Source of the DNA: Proteromonas lacertae
Taxonomy: Eukaryota; Sar; Bigyra; Opalinata; Proteromonadidae
Assembly (NCBI GenBank): GCA_002245135.1
Contig: NGBS01000003.1
Location: forward strand, 310,001 to 374,000
Length of the DNA stretch: 64,000 nt
Direction of reading: 5' to 3'
Each line of letters starts with the position of its first letter. The first letter of the stretch is position 1. Positions 24,101 through 36,518 of this stretch are shown here, in pieces. The translations under genes were made by a program, and so were the position numbers. The notes below the pieces were generated by a model. It was not told the origin of the DNA. It saw nothing but the letters and a program-made list of their open reading frames with translations, and made no database searches.

Positions 24101-27100
24101 TTGTAATGGATTGGTTTTAATGTTTTTATACTCATAATAAAGAGTATCATTTTCATACATAATCTAAAGATAAAAAAAAATAAAAAAATATATTTTATAT
24201 ATATATACTTCAATATTATATTTATAATCAAAACTTTCAGTGATATTCCAACTAATCAAATATCCATCTTTATTATTAACAACATAATCAATTTGAACAT
24301 TAAATGGAATATCCAATGAACACATTACTGTACTAGCCGGTTCAGAATTACCGAATACATTAACGGCTATAATTTTAATATCATAACAGAGTGGTTGAAT
24401 CATATTGTAATTGGTGATTATTATCGATTTACTATCCTTTATTGTATATTCATTAGAATTATTAAAAGTGATTTTATAATATAATATCGGATTATGTATA
24501 TCATTGTCAATAATATTATTGATCCATTCGATATAAATATCATAAGATGATAATGTATAGTTATCAGTAATCACTATAGGAAATGGTTTTGATATAAATA
24601 TAGAATTAGAAGATGATGAATAATTACTTACTCCAATTTGATTCATTGCTTGAATAGTAAATGATATATAAGCATTATCATCAATATTATGTATTATATT
24701 ATATATATATGAATTAGAAGTGGTTAGTTCAATAGTTCTTACAGTATATACATCATCTCTCACATTACTATCATTGTTCCTTACATATATATAATATCTG
24801 TCTATTTCATTATCAGTTAGTGGTGTAAATGTTATATTTATATGATCTCTATCAATAGCATTGATCACTGGAGGTGGTAGATCATTTGGATCTAAATAAT
24901 TATATAATAATAATAATGATAACTATACACTTCATATTCCTAACGATTGTATTGGATGATAATAACATACTATATCCATCATTATTCTTCGCTTTTATAC
25001 CAAACGTACAGTTATTCATATTAATATGAGTAATATCAATAACAGCAGGTGAATTTACAACAGTAGTCATATAATTATATATATTATTATTATCCAATAT
25101 ATAAACATCATAATTTATAACTTCTTTACCATTATTAAATGGATTTGTCCATGTTAAAGTAACTTTAGAATAATCATTACTATTTAATGAAGCTATAAAG
25201 TCTAATGGTACTTCTGGACTCATTGATAATGCATTGAAGTTAAAAATTGTACCTTCATCACTCCATCCTATTCTATTCTCAGCATATATCGTAATATCAT
25301 AGTTTTTACCTGGAAATAAGCAGTTTATAGTAAACTGAACATTGGGAGAACCATTGGAGATAGTAAATACACCATCTTGATAAGGATGAGTGTCTATTTT
25401 GATAGTTTGATTGTTTAATGTATTACGAATAAATACATGATATCTATATTTTAATAATAATAATAATAAAGAAATATACTTTGTTATTGATGCTCCATTG
25501 TCATCAGGTATTCTAAATTCTCCACTTATTGTTTTATTTGTTATTGATTTTGTATTTATATACACTACTGGATCTGGTCTTGTAGGATTAGTAGTGAAAA
25601 TATATTCATTAGAATCACCAGTATTATATCCAGAATCACATTTACCTTTTACAATAAACTTATACTTTATATCACCTTTCAAATTACCAGGACAATATAA
25701 ATATGAAGTATTTGGGCTATTAGTCGATATATCTATCTTATCAGTGAGTAATTCATTTCTAATTGTGATTATATAATCAATTATAGTATTATATTCAATT
25801 TTACTATCTTCATTTAGTAATTCCCATGTTATGTTCATACAATTGCTATCAATTTGTTCAACTAATGTGATATTTGGAGGCGGAGGAGGTCCAGCTGCAG
25901 TTTTACAAGTGGTTATATAGTACTTATTATCAATATAATCATCTTTATTAGTGTAACCAACAATATTTCCACTTTCTATAATAAATGAATAGTTTCTACC
26001 AGGTTGTAAGTTATCTATTGTTACTATGAATTGACTATCTTTCATTGAATCAATATTCTTAACATTCATATTATTATTATTATTATTATTCGTTTCATAA
26101 TAATATACTTTATATCTATCAGCATATGGTTCATAATAATGTCTTTGTGGTTTATTAATTAAGATATCAATTGACTTCATTGTTCTAGAACTACAAATAC
26201 TATTGGTTGGATTTGGTGGAAATATTCTAATAGCTTCAGTTAATCTACTTACACTACTATTCAAATATCCATTACTAACAATAACAGAAAATTCATAAGT
26301 TACATTATATTCACCAATATGTTTGGTATATAATTCTGTTGTTTTTATGATTACGTTATTATCACTTGATGTTGTAGGTATTGTTGAGATATTCACATAA
26401 TAATAATCAATATCTAATCCTCCTGTATAACTGTTAGGAATCCATTGAATTAAGAATGTTTCATTGTTGATTAAAGTAGAATTAATCAAGTCAACTGGAT
26501 TTGGTCTGTCTGGTAAGGTTCTATTAGTGAATTTAGCTACTGGACCAGGACCTATTTCATTTACTGCTTGTATATAAATATCATAATCTGTATAAGGTTC
26601 TAAATTATTAAATTCTTTTCTGTTAAATGTGTAAACTTCAATCCAATCATTTGTACAGGTTACATCGACTTTACAGATCTTTATATTGTGATGAGTGATA
26701 GGTGAACCATTATCGTATGGTGTTTCCCACTCACAAGCGACTAAATTATGAGTAATTTCAGTAAAATTTAATATAGTTACTATTTCTGGTATACTTGCTA
26801 ATGTTTTGACGGTAAAATTGACGCATTTACTGAGTATTACATTACCATCATCATCATGTGCCATTGAATATATCCAATGAGGATACACTGTTACTGGCTT
26901 AGCTGTGTTGTTAATATATGTGTATAATACATTCTCTCCTGGAATAAAGGTTACATTTTCTATATTTGTACCATTTTCACAAGTATCTCCTTGAATGATT
27001 ATATATTGTTCTATTGGATTGGTTCCATTGGTTGGATTTTTCCATCGTAATACGAAAGTTGAATCTGACTTTTCACTTTCGAGCTTTAAAGGTGGTGATA

Positions 27101-27569
27101 ATACTAATTATTTAGAATATTACAATTATAATATAATATACATGTATAAACAATATGCATTGTTGAAGACTTGTCATAATATGGTATATATTCGTTTATA
27201 CAGAAAATGAAGTACTTTGAACTGCTCTTCAACTGATCATAAACTATTGTAACATTCATATTATCATATATCATCTAAGTAATATAAAAACACCTAAGTA
27301 TAAATACAAATTTCTTCCCATTACTATTTTGTGTAATTAATTCATTATTTGGGGTAGTATTAGTTACAAATGGCGCACATATTACAGTAACTACAAAATA
27401 ATATTATGAATATACAATTTTCTATTCTCGTTGATTCATATGTGACATTAGCGGTGTATTCACTATTTGCTACACATGGATGTGGTATAAACCCTGGGAC
27501 TATAATATTTGTCTGACACTCAGCACAACTGATCAACAGCAATAATACAAAAAAATATTTTGAAATCAT
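21132..27569 (-). CDS. Receptor B: FN3-repeat ectodomain, one TM, cytoplasmic PH domain
   Basis: Mirror-image paralogue of receptor A. Signal peptide from an ATG at 27569 (MISKYFFVLLLLISCAEC). Introns of 25-45 nt are removed cleanly and the frame stays open to the stop at 21132, so this copy looks intact. The ectodomain has about nine FN3 modules and the CGKCNGNNDEC motif, then a Thr/Pro stalk and a TM (GLIAFFVIVFFIIMLLLLLFYL, given here only in part as FFVIVFFIIMLLLLLF). The cytoplasmic part is a PH-like domain (GDLQIYTPKPNYGQGPYKL ... ETALEWIRVLNEKR). The PH part is clearly diverged from that of receptor A, although the preceding 290 residues are almost identical. Known PH domains bind phosphoinositides or proteins at membranes; signalling by this receptor is inference. 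Confidence 0.82.
21690..22566 (-). repeat. Inverted near-identical segment 2, arm in receptor B
   Basis: Minus-strand partner of 15120-16000. Differences seen by eye include ISSEY for INSEY, SSIN for SSVN, one fewer Ser and LLSES for LLAES, and GETGG for GGTGG. Confidence 0.85.
23648..23944 (-). repeat. Inverted near-identical segment 1, arm in receptor B
   Basis: Minus-strand partner of 13735-14030. The roughly 1.1 kb between segments 1 and 2 is homologous but much more diverged than either segment. Confidence 0.85.
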
Positions 27570-27964
27570 GTTGGTCAAATTACATTTTAATTTTTGAATT
27601 TTTGATTGTTTTAATTCGTTTTTTCTTGGAACAGATGCACAAAGATAATTAAACAAACTCATCACATAATAATGCGTAATAATTGATTAATGATAAATAC
27701 AATAGAACCAAGAGACATTGTTTTATTATAAATGATACACCGAGATTATGCAATCTTATCTTAAAAGTAATATACTTTATGTTGAAATATAATATAATTA
27801 GAGTTAGAGCAGAATTATTATGTGACGAAATATGACGTATATATTTAAGAGTTATAATTTTTACAATTTGAATTTGTTTATGACCATATGTAACACTGTT
27901 TAATTATCTACTCAATTAAAATAAAAAAGTGAAATTATTTCTTTCTAATTAAGTTCTCATGCTT
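27570..27964. other. Intergenic upstream of receptor B
   Basis: About 395 bp of AT-rich sequence upstream of the receptor B start codon. No coding sequence, RNA gene or repeat seen. Confidence 0.5.
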
Positions 27965-28234
27965 TCATATCTCTACAGTGCATGTTATGCAAGATAATAG
28001 GAAGATATAAACCATAAAAAGATGAATGTACAATGTCAGATTGAGGAATTGAATGATCAAACGAATCAAACTATAATTTGAATCTTTATCATTTTTCATT
28101 TCGATGAAGTCTTCAAAATCTAATCTAATAGTACTGCTTGAGTTCCTTAAATATTTATAGACTAAGTCATCTGGAAATAAAAGAACCATAAGCAAATCTT
28201 CAAATAATGATTTCGATCGTGTCTTGACTGACAT
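27965..28234 (-). CDS. Possible small protein with C-terminal hydrophobic segment
   Basis: Open frame of about 90 residues from an ATG at 28234 (MSVKTRSKSLFEDLLMVLL...). The middle is acidic and polar (DFEDFIEMKNDKDSN) and the C-terminus is hydrophobic (LFMVYIFLLSCI), like a tail-anchored protein. No family recognised. Its start codon is only 25 bp from that of the divergent gene at 28260, which is closer than other divergent pairs in this window, so it could be a chance frame. Confidence 0.35.
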   Translation of the reverse strand: MSVKTRSKSLFEDLLMVLLFPDDLVYKYLRNSSSTIRLDFEDFIEMKNDKDSNYSLIRLIIQFLNLTLYIHLFMVYIFLLSCITCTVEI

Positions 28235-28259
28235 AAGAGCATCATTTACGCCGACTCCT

Positions 28260-29051
28260 ATGATGTCCAGCAAAAAGAAGTCATCACCGATTACTAAACG
28301 AATAGATACTCCTTCCCCAAAGCTAAATAAAAGAATAACCCGAAAGAACCAATCTCCACCGCAAAATAACGATAGATCATCCTATTCCCGTAGTTCTTAC
28401 CAAAGCAAGGACAGTGATCCTTATGGTCGATCATACTTGTACTCATATTTAGACGAACAACCTAAGAAATTGAGACGTGAACCTCCAAAATATTTAAATC
28501 TACCACATCCTATTCCAAGAAGATTGTCGTATTGAATTGAATTAATTCATTTTTATAGAACTGAAGATGGTTTGTCTTTTGAAAGTGATGAATCTATTAG
28601 CAACAAGGGTAATGATAATCAAGAAAAACCAAAAACAATTAATAAAGTGTTTGTTAGGAAATTCCTTGAAAGAATGAACAATATAATAGTACATACATTG
28701 ATTTTTAACGCTTAATAGGACGACGACAATAAGTCCAGTATATCAATGAGAGATTTATTAGAGTCTAAACTCGGAGAAGCTGGAAGTGTTGAAGAATTAG
28801 GTGACTTTTTAACTACTATGGTAGATTGCTTTCAATATCAAGCTGGAAATGAACCAATAGAAGATTACGATAGTTCTACAATAGAGAATTTAACTACCTC
28901 TGAATCTTGTCCATCTCCTGTATATTTTATTAATTTTTATATAATTATTATTGTTTAGCAACGTCCAAGTACTCCTTCATATAGCATGTGGTCATCTAGT
29001 ATAACTGATATTAAAAACGAATCATTGTCTTCTTCTGATGAATATGTATAG
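28260..29051 (+). CDS. Hypothetical basic/Ser-rich protein
   Basis: Four exons on the plus strand joined by GTAT/GTAC...TAG introns near 28529-28558, 28690-28719 and 28920-28958; each splice keeps the frame. The N-terminus is basic and Ser/Pro-rich (KKKSSPITKRIDTPSPKLNK), followed by a polar region with RSSYSRSSYQSKDSDPYGRS. The C-terminal half is acidic with a short helical stretch (VRKFLERMN, then LLESKLGEAGSVEELGDFL) and a Ser-rich end (SSSDEYV). No known domain recognised. The many SP/TP sites suggest a phosphorylated regulatory protein, which is inference only. The 3' end converges on that of Rpn6 with about 200 bp between the stops. Confidence 0.6.
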
Positions 29052-29254
29052 ATACATTTAATATATATATACAAACAACAACATATTCAGGAAGGTATTT
29101 TAAAATAATATAGTTCTTATCTAATTTAATTTTGATATATTAATATAAAAGAATGTGTTTTTTTATTAATACATTTATTTCATATGAATTTAAACAAAAC
29201 AAAAAAAATAACAAAAAAATAATAAATGTTTTATAGTATTTTCAAATTTTCAAC

Positions 29255-30696
29255 TTAATGTAGAGGTTCTGCTCTATCTTGTAGTGCATCTATTAATTTA
29301 TCAGTTTCTTTCAATATTTCTGAAGCTTGTTCAAGTATTCTCTAAAGAAATATATAATGACAAACAAATACATCACTTTTTTCTTCTTCATAAATCATTA
29401 AATATCCTTTACCTTGATCCAATATACCGTTAATCTTTTTATCCAATATCATTTGAGATATCTTCCTTTCAACATAATTTAAAGGTAAATTGATTAATTC
29501 AGCGATATGTGAGATTTCAACACATGAAAATGGTTCTACAATTCTTATAAAGTTTTGTTCTAACAATTGTTCCTTGAATAACCCTAAATGTTCAGCAATT
29601 AAGGGATCTCCCTGTAGTTCTTCCTTATAGTACAATTATTATTAAAGAAAATAAATTATGTTTAAAATATATAATAAAAATGATATTTTTTCCATAACAA
29701 TATCAAAATCTTTCAATGATCTGTTTTTATAAGCTTTAGCTGCTTCATTCATTCCATCTAAATCACTTCCTGCATATTTTACTGCATATTTACTCTGGAT
29801 TAATCCAGGAACATCAGCAGCACTTCCACTCATTATCTTACATAACAACATATATTTCAATGCCTTTAATGCATTTTCTTTATCCTTTAGATTATCATAT
29901 CCTTCATAAGCTTCAAAGAAATATGAAAATCCTGTTTTATAATCACCATTTTCAGAGGTTTGAATAATTCCAGCTTGCATATCAATATCACACTGTAATT
30001 TGGGTGATAAGTAGATACTACTTGCTGTAGATCTAGCTGTAGTAAGAGAAGCCTTAGATTTAGGTACATTATGAAGGGCATAATGAATATAACTTTCAGT
30101 TAAGAAGATTTCAACTAAAAGTGGTTTATCATCTAATTTTTTGATTTCATAACATAATGAGTGTATTTCTTTAAGTGCTTCTTGGTATTTACATTTCAAG
30201 TATAAGAGAAAGGCATATTTTAGCTGTAATCTTTGTCGAAGAAATGCTCTTTTGACTTCTATTGACCAATTAAGACAATCTTGAACTAATTTGATTTGCT
30301 CATCTAATTGACCTTCAATGGTTGTAGCATCATCAATTATTGATCGAACTATAAAGATCATATGTAAAAAGAAGAAGTTATACCTAATTTTGCTGATTTT
30401 GCTTTTGGAAGTGATAATAAAAATGGTCTTATTGTTGTTAATAATGTTGAGATGTCTTGAAGATTCTTTTCTTTAGCAAATTGAGCAGAAAGAGTAGTTA
30501 CAGCATTTTCTTTTGCTGTTATTGATATATCTTCACTTTCAATATTTTTTATAACATCAACCGGATTAAGCACTGGTTCTTCTATAAAAAAGTTTAGATT
30601 ATTATAATAGAATAAAACTGCACTAACGAATGCATTAAAGAATAATAGAAAAAACAGAAAAGCAGTAGATAAAAGATCTATACCTTCGATTTCCAT
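29255..30696 (-). CDS. RPN6: 26S proteasome lid subunit Rpn6 (PSMD11)
   Basis: Clear Rpn6: PKAKSAKLVRSIID, KKLDDKPLLVEIFLTES, KASLTTARSTASSIY, LKYMLLCKIM, KNRSLKDF, and the C-terminal PCI domain (LLEQNFIRIVEPFSCVEI, SQMILDKKINGILDQGKG). Rpn6 clamps the lid to the core and ATPase ring of the 26S proteasome in cytoplasm and nucleus. Length is about 390 residues, slightly short at the N-terminus compared with the animal protein. Introns: a long first one (30582-30683, 102 nt), GT-AG introns near 30349-30384 and 29341-29371, and an unusual AT-AC intron at 29630-29686 (listed separately). The start ATG at 30696 is 103 bp from the divergent start of the TTI1-like gene. The reading frame is intact throughout. 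Confidence 0.93.
29630..29686 (-). other. AT-AC intron with U12-type signals in Rpn6
   Basis: On the minus strand the intron starts ATATCATTTTT and ends TTCTTTAATAATAATTGTAC. Compared with the U12 consensus (ATATCCTTT donor, TTCCTTRAY branch site), the donor differs at one position in the core and the branch-like TTCTTTAAT lies with its A about 12 nt before the AC end. Removing 57 nt joins ...DIVMEK to YKEELQGDPL, which gives exactly the 15-residue spacing found between RSL and DDP in animal Rpn6. A GT-AG alternative would drop residues and end in AAG. Confidence 0.8.
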
Positions 30697-30799
30697 TCAA
30701 GAAAAATATAAATGTGTTATTCGGTTTGCTAAATAAGGTTTTCTATTCAAACAAATATCAAACCAATTTTCATTTTTGTTAATTTTTTCTCGTTATAGA

Positions 30800-33700
30800 A
30801 TGGAAAATAATACAAAAACACAAGAAAATATAGTTTTACAGCAATTAAGTCAAATTTGTATTTTTATATTAGAGAATATTAAATCAAATCCTTCAAAACT
30901 AAGTAGTTCTCTAAAATCATTGAATAATTTTATACAGTCATCCAACAAAAGTCAAATGTATGTTATTACTGAGTATGTGATGCCTCCTATGAGTATAATT
31001 CTGTCAAATCAGTCAGATCAAAATATTAATATAAACTTAAATAATAAAGAATTGTGTATTCATTGTATAACATCAATTTGCAAAATAAATTCAAATTATA
31101 TATGGTCTACACAATCGTTGTTGTTTCGTTATCATGAATGGTGTGGCAATGTGTTATCATATCATCCACAGTCTTATGTAAGTTGTGATGAATATTATAT
31201 GTCGATATATGATTTATTAGAAGTATTATATGAGGATCCAATAATAGATTCATCACTATGGGATAATAACTCATTTATATCATTATTATCTTATGTAATA
31301 TTCCATATTAAGGAAAATTCATCCAATATATCGCTTTCAATATCAACTAGGATAAAATCAATTCAAATATTTATAATAATTTTCAGAAATTCATCATTTT
31401 CATTTCTTCAATCAATATTTCCAGGTATTATTTCTTGTATATCAAAAATCATAATAAAAGAGAAATATATATCACATGAGTTAATAAGAATAAGTTTAGA
31501 ATTATTTGATTTAATGAATATTAAGGTATTGAATAATGATCAAGGGAAGGAAATAATTCCAATAGAAAAGAATAAAGCAGAAAAAGATGATGAAGAAGAA
31601 AAAGATAAGAAAGAAAAAGAAGAGGAATCACCTCAAATAAAATGGTATAAAAGCACAATACTATCACTCAGAACTATCCTTCCAGATGTATTGAATAATG
31701 TGATATCATTATCAATTCATCATACTGTCAAATTAGAAGTGATTAATGTCATATATAATATATTGACAGAATGTTCAAATACATATTATTCATGTTTCAA
31801 ATTGCTGTTTAAATATTATATTATATTATTAAATGATGAAAATGAAGAAGTTAAAATGACAGCAAATGAAAAGATAAAGAAATATTTGGATGATATACAT
31901 AATGAAAAACATGAAATTATACAAATAAAATCTCTAACCACATCTAATAATACTATTAGTTTTATACATATTATAAGAATAATAGAGGATCTATTACAAG
32001 TAGAAATATTATCTCTTCCTAGAATAGCTTGTACAACAATCAATGATGAATTATTATTACATTTTAATGTGGTAAATGGATGTATGATTATATTGTCATA
32101 TATTAAACAAAATGAAATTACTATTAGTGTTGATAATCTGTTGATTGCTATTATTCAATGTTATGAAATGAATATCAGTGAAATGATTAAGAATAATACT
32201 GTTGTGGAATATAATACTGTTATATCTTCATTATATACAAATGATAATGAAAATGAGAATGAAAATGAGAATGAAAATGACAACACAGAAATTTCTTTTG
32301 ATTTTACTTTAAAGAAGAAATTTCTCTATTTGACTAATGATAAAACAATATACAAATACAATGAAGTAGTTCAGAATCTTTTATTATGTTATAATTATAA
32401 GTCTATCATTTATACATTAATTAATAATCAATTGTTGTATTCTGTAACTAATAGTTATAGTTTATATCCATCACTCTCTTATATATTGAATCTAATATTA
32501 ATAAAACTATCATACAATGATATAAAAGATATAACGAATGATTTAATTGAGTATTACACAATGAAAAGTTGTGATTATTCCGATATTAGTAATGATGAAG
32601 GAATAGTATCAATGTTAAAAGTTGTAAATTTAGAAGGTTTGTCCATTCTCTCAAATATAATGAAAGAACATTTTGATATTGATTGTATTTACAATACAAT
32701 ATGGTTTGTGCTTGAAAATGTTGGATCTAATATTGATATACTACACAAAATAGCCAATAGAACTTTAGAAATAATAGCACAAACATCATCTAATAATAAA
32801 ATATCATTAACTCAATTTATACAACAGAATATTGATTATATAATAGATGGAATTTGTAAGAGATTACATTATATTGATTATTATCCAAATACACCAATGA
32901 TATTGTCATATATATGGAAATATAAAGAATATTTCAATGTTGTTCAATTTGATGATATAATAACATGTTTATTTGATTCTATTATGGAATCTGATAGTAT
33001 TATTTTGTATTTAAAGTCAATTAAAATACTTACACAGAGTGACAATGATAATAGAAAAACTAATAATAATAATCAAATGATAGTAACTAAAAGAAAGAGA
33101 AATAATAACAATAATGACATGTCTAATAATGATTTGAAAGAATTAGAGAATGAATTATCATCAATCTATACATCAAATGTTTATTCAATATTACAGAATA
33201 AGAATGTTTGTTATAATATCTATCAAAACAGAACAATCACTCCAGATGAGTTTGTAGATTATATATTTGACAAATATAAAAACCCATTAGAACCAAAGAT
33301 AATATCTTTATCAACTTCAATGTATGAAATAAAGAAGAGAAATGAAGAAAAACCTGAAGATTATGTTGAAAATCCAGAATCTGTATTATCTCCATATGAA
33401 TTAACAATAAAGAAAGTATTTCTCAATATATCACCTTTTGTATTGTCAAAAGACAAACAAGTGTTGTATTATAGTTTATCAATTACAGAAAACTGTTTAA
33501 AAACACTGTCAAAGTATAAACAAACTCTAAATCCGTTGATATATTCAATTTGGGATAGTTTAGTTTACATACTTAAACAACAATATCAAAATGATTCTTC
33601 ATTAGCTTTATACAGAGAACAGTTTAATATGATTAATAATATTATCGTTTTATCACCTGATTTTACTTATCAGAAGTTTTATGATGATATTTTACCTTAT

Positions 33701-34053
33701 TATAAACAGTTGTTGAAGAGATATTTAGATAGAGAAATATTGAATGAAAATAAAGGTGTTTCTTATCAACCTTTAGTTGAATCTATATTAAAGTCATTAA
33801 GTAACATCCCTGAAGTAGTTATTATAAATAATGTATATGAAATAGCAGAGTCCAATGGTGTTTTTAACCGATTCAAATATTCCTGATCATATAAGGATAG
33901 CTACTATGAAATGTCTATTGAAAGTTTTGCAATGTAGATTGGTTTAGTGTATATCAAGCAGTTTTATCTTATTACAAAGCAGATTCTTCCTCAACAATTG
34001 CTGTCAAAAACTCAAAATTCAATTTTAAAACTGTTTGTACAACTGCTAATTAA
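30800..34053 (+). CDS. TTI1-like protein (TELO2-interacting, PIKK assembly factor)
   Basis: Large helical-repeat protein, almost entirely in one exon from the ATG at 30800. It starts MENNTKTQENIVLQQLSQIC. The pattern of long HEAT-like helices and the C-terminal block (SKDKQVLYYSLSITENCLKT ... LNPLIYSIWDSLVYILKQ ... FYDDILPYYKQLLKRYLD) resembles TTI1, which with TELO2 and TTI2 helps Hsp90 mature the PIKK kinases. That assignment rests on pattern memory and is moderate. Inserts are acidic (EKDDEEEKDKKEKEEE) and an Asn/Glu repeat at 32242-32280. The first frame ends at 33886, but coding-like sequence continues after two single surplus bases (a T in the run near 33863 and one near 33935) to a stop at 34053. 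Possible sequence error. Confidence 0.6.
32242..32280 (+). repeat. In-frame AT/GA minisatellite coding (Asn-Glu)n
   Basis: Alternating GAAAAT and GAGAAT units encode a run of Asn-Glu pairs inside the TTI1-like protein. The unit is in frame, so copy number changes would not break the gene. Confidence 0.7.
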
Positions 34054-34334
34054 ATAGAATGTTATTATGACATGTTTGTTTTTTATAAGTGATTTTGTGA
34101 AATACAAAGATATTCACATTTAACTATAATTTAAACAATAATGAAAATATCATTATTTAATATCTCCAAGCCAATTAATCACATCTATTCTATATCACTC
34201 AAAAACCCATCAAAAATAATAAGTAGAATTGGTGAGGCTTAGTTAAATAAAGCTTCTATACTTTTTTTGAGCAAATATCTTTTTGATCTTTCTAAAAGTA
34301 TAGAAATACCAGATTTATTTCTAAATATTATAGG

Positions 34335-36359
34335 ATGGCGTTTAATAAGTTCACCAATAAGGTGATGGGAACTGTTGGTGGAGCTATCGACAAGTTACCA
34401 GTTATCCAAGATTCTACTGGTCTTGAATATGATACTCCATACGGTACAATCCTATTCACAAAAAGAGAAGTAGATTACTATAATAAAGTCTTTGATATGC
34501 TAGATTTTGATGAAGATGAAGAAGTATAATTTTATATCTAATTACTAATCCAATTATAGATTGTATATAAAGAGATTACCACATTTTTGAAAAGATCAAA
34601 ATTATCAGACAAAGTTATTGAAGATATGTGGGTGATAGGTGGTTGTGCTGAAAAGAAAAAGAAGAGTTTAGAAAGATTCGAATTCTTCATTGTTTTGAAG
34701 CTGATTGCATTAGCTCAAAGTGAAGATGGTGAATATGATGTTGATGAACTTACATTTGAAAGACCATTACCATATCCAGACTTTGGTTTAGCAGATCAAG
34801 GTCCAGATGAAGTAGAACCACCATCTGACCCTTCCAATACTATGAACATAGTAATAGATGGAACAAAAGAAGTAGGTAGTATGTTAAATAAGCATACAGT
34901 GTATGTAATCAAAACAAAGACAAGTTATCCACACTTCCCTATCCAAAGTAAAAAAGTACAACGTCGTTACAATGATTTTGTTTGGTTACATTACCGTTTA
35001 ACCGAAAGATTCCCCCAAATGTTGATACCCCCACTTCCAGAGAAGCAATTCAGTGGAAGATTCTCCTCTGATTTCATAGAAACTAGAAGATTAGCTTTAC
35101 AAACCTTCTTCAATAGTATTATGAATGAAAAACAATTAAGTGAGGCAATTGATTTGATGTTATTTTTACAAGCTTCAGAGAAAGGTATTTCTGCTGCTCA
35201 AGATATAATGGGTCATTTGGATAAAATGTCAATGATGGAAGCTTTAAAGACAGTTGGTAACATGGTAGTTGGTAGAAAAGAAGAATTAACAGATGAAGAT
35301 CGTGAGTTTGAAGAAGTTGATGTAGAATTAGATAGATTTAGAGCGACAATTCAAAATGTACATGAAAGTGCAACTGATTTAATCAATAAACAAAAAGATA
35401 TTGCTACTCAAATGGATATTGTAGCTAGTGGTTTCAATACTTTGAGTGAAATAGCTGATAGTGAAACTGCTTCTGATGAGATTGATTATTGGAATAAATG
35501 CAGTACTAATTTTGGAGAAGTATCTATCAGTCAATGTGGACATTCTGAAGATATGAGATTGAACTTCGTTACTCCAATTGGATTTACTAAGAATAAAGTC
35601 AATTCAGTTACTCAATTAATACGTAATCGTCAAAGAGCCAGACAGAGAGTTCGATTAGCTGAAGATGCTGTTAGAAGTAAATCCAAAGCATTAAGTGATG
35701 CAAGATCTAAAGGAAGTAAAGATAAAGTCAGTCAAGCACAAGAAGCTGTTGATGATGCTAGAGATGAAAGATCTGAAAGAAGAAGAAAAGCTAGAGAAGT
35801 GTTGGTCGGTTTAAAAGATGGATATGTGAAATTTGAAACAGATAAAGTAACTGATTTAATGTCAGCAATGAAAAGTTATGCTAAAGGACAATCTGAATAT
35901 TATAAGAAGAATGTAGAACAATGGGATTCTATATTATCTAACTTAGGATATAATAGTAGTGATATTGAAAAAGCAAAAGTAGTAATTGAAAATACAAAAG
36001 GTGCAGATTTAGCAATAGAATCTGGAGATGAAGATGATTCAGATTATGGTTCAAAGAAGAAGAGTAAGAAAGAAAAGAAATCAAAGAAATCACATAAGCA
36101 TCACAAGTCTAAGAAGGCCAGTTCCTCTGAAGAAGAAAGTGAAAGTGAACCAGAAAGTGAAGATTCATCATCTGAAGAAGAAAAGAAGAAGAAGAAGAAG
36201 TCAAAGAAGGATAAGAAGAGTAAGAAAGATAAGAAGGAGAGTAAGAAGGATATTCCTGATGCTCCAGAAGATAAAGAAAATACTGAACAACCACCAGAAC
36301 CAGCTGCAGCTGAAGAAGGAGGAGATGATAAAAAAGATGATGAATTTGCTACTGTGTAA
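34335..36359 (+). CDS. EH-PX-BAR sorting-nexin-like protein
   Basis: Two exons with a 36-nt intron (34524-34559). The N-terminus forms an EH-type domain across the splice: YYNKVFDMLDFDEDEEI, then TTFLKRSKLSDKVIEDMW. A PX domain follows (VYVIKTKTSYPHFP, RRYNDFVWLHYRLTERFP, IPPLPEKQ), with the RRYNDF and PPLPEK motifs that contact PI3P in sorting nexins. The next 300 residues are a BAR-like helical region (QRARQRVRLAEDAVRSKSKA). The C-terminus is a long Lys/Ser/Glu-rich tract. Likely a membrane-remodelling factor of endosomal sorting (retromer SNX type). EH placed ahead of PX-BAR is not the usual SNX1/2/Vps5 layout. Single-frame and intact apart from the intron. Confidence 0.85.
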
Positions 36360-36518
36360 TATATAAATAACAAAAACAAACAATACTTATATATCATAAT
36401 ATTATTAAAATATATATAAAAAGAAAGTTAGCTATTGTTTGCTGGGAATGTAGAAAAATGAGAAAAATAAAACATTCAAACTCAAACAAGAATCAAACTT
36501 TTATTTTTTTAATAAGAA

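Noticed and set aside
27965-28234. Confident call of a real gene divergent from 28260
   Set aside because: Kept only as a low-confidence feature: no homology, and only 25 bp between the start codons.
29600-29700. A GT-AG intron (GTTATG...ATAAG) instead of AT-AC in Rpn6
   Set aside because: It would be about 75 nt, end in AAG, and delete six residues from a stretch whose length is conserved in Rpn6.
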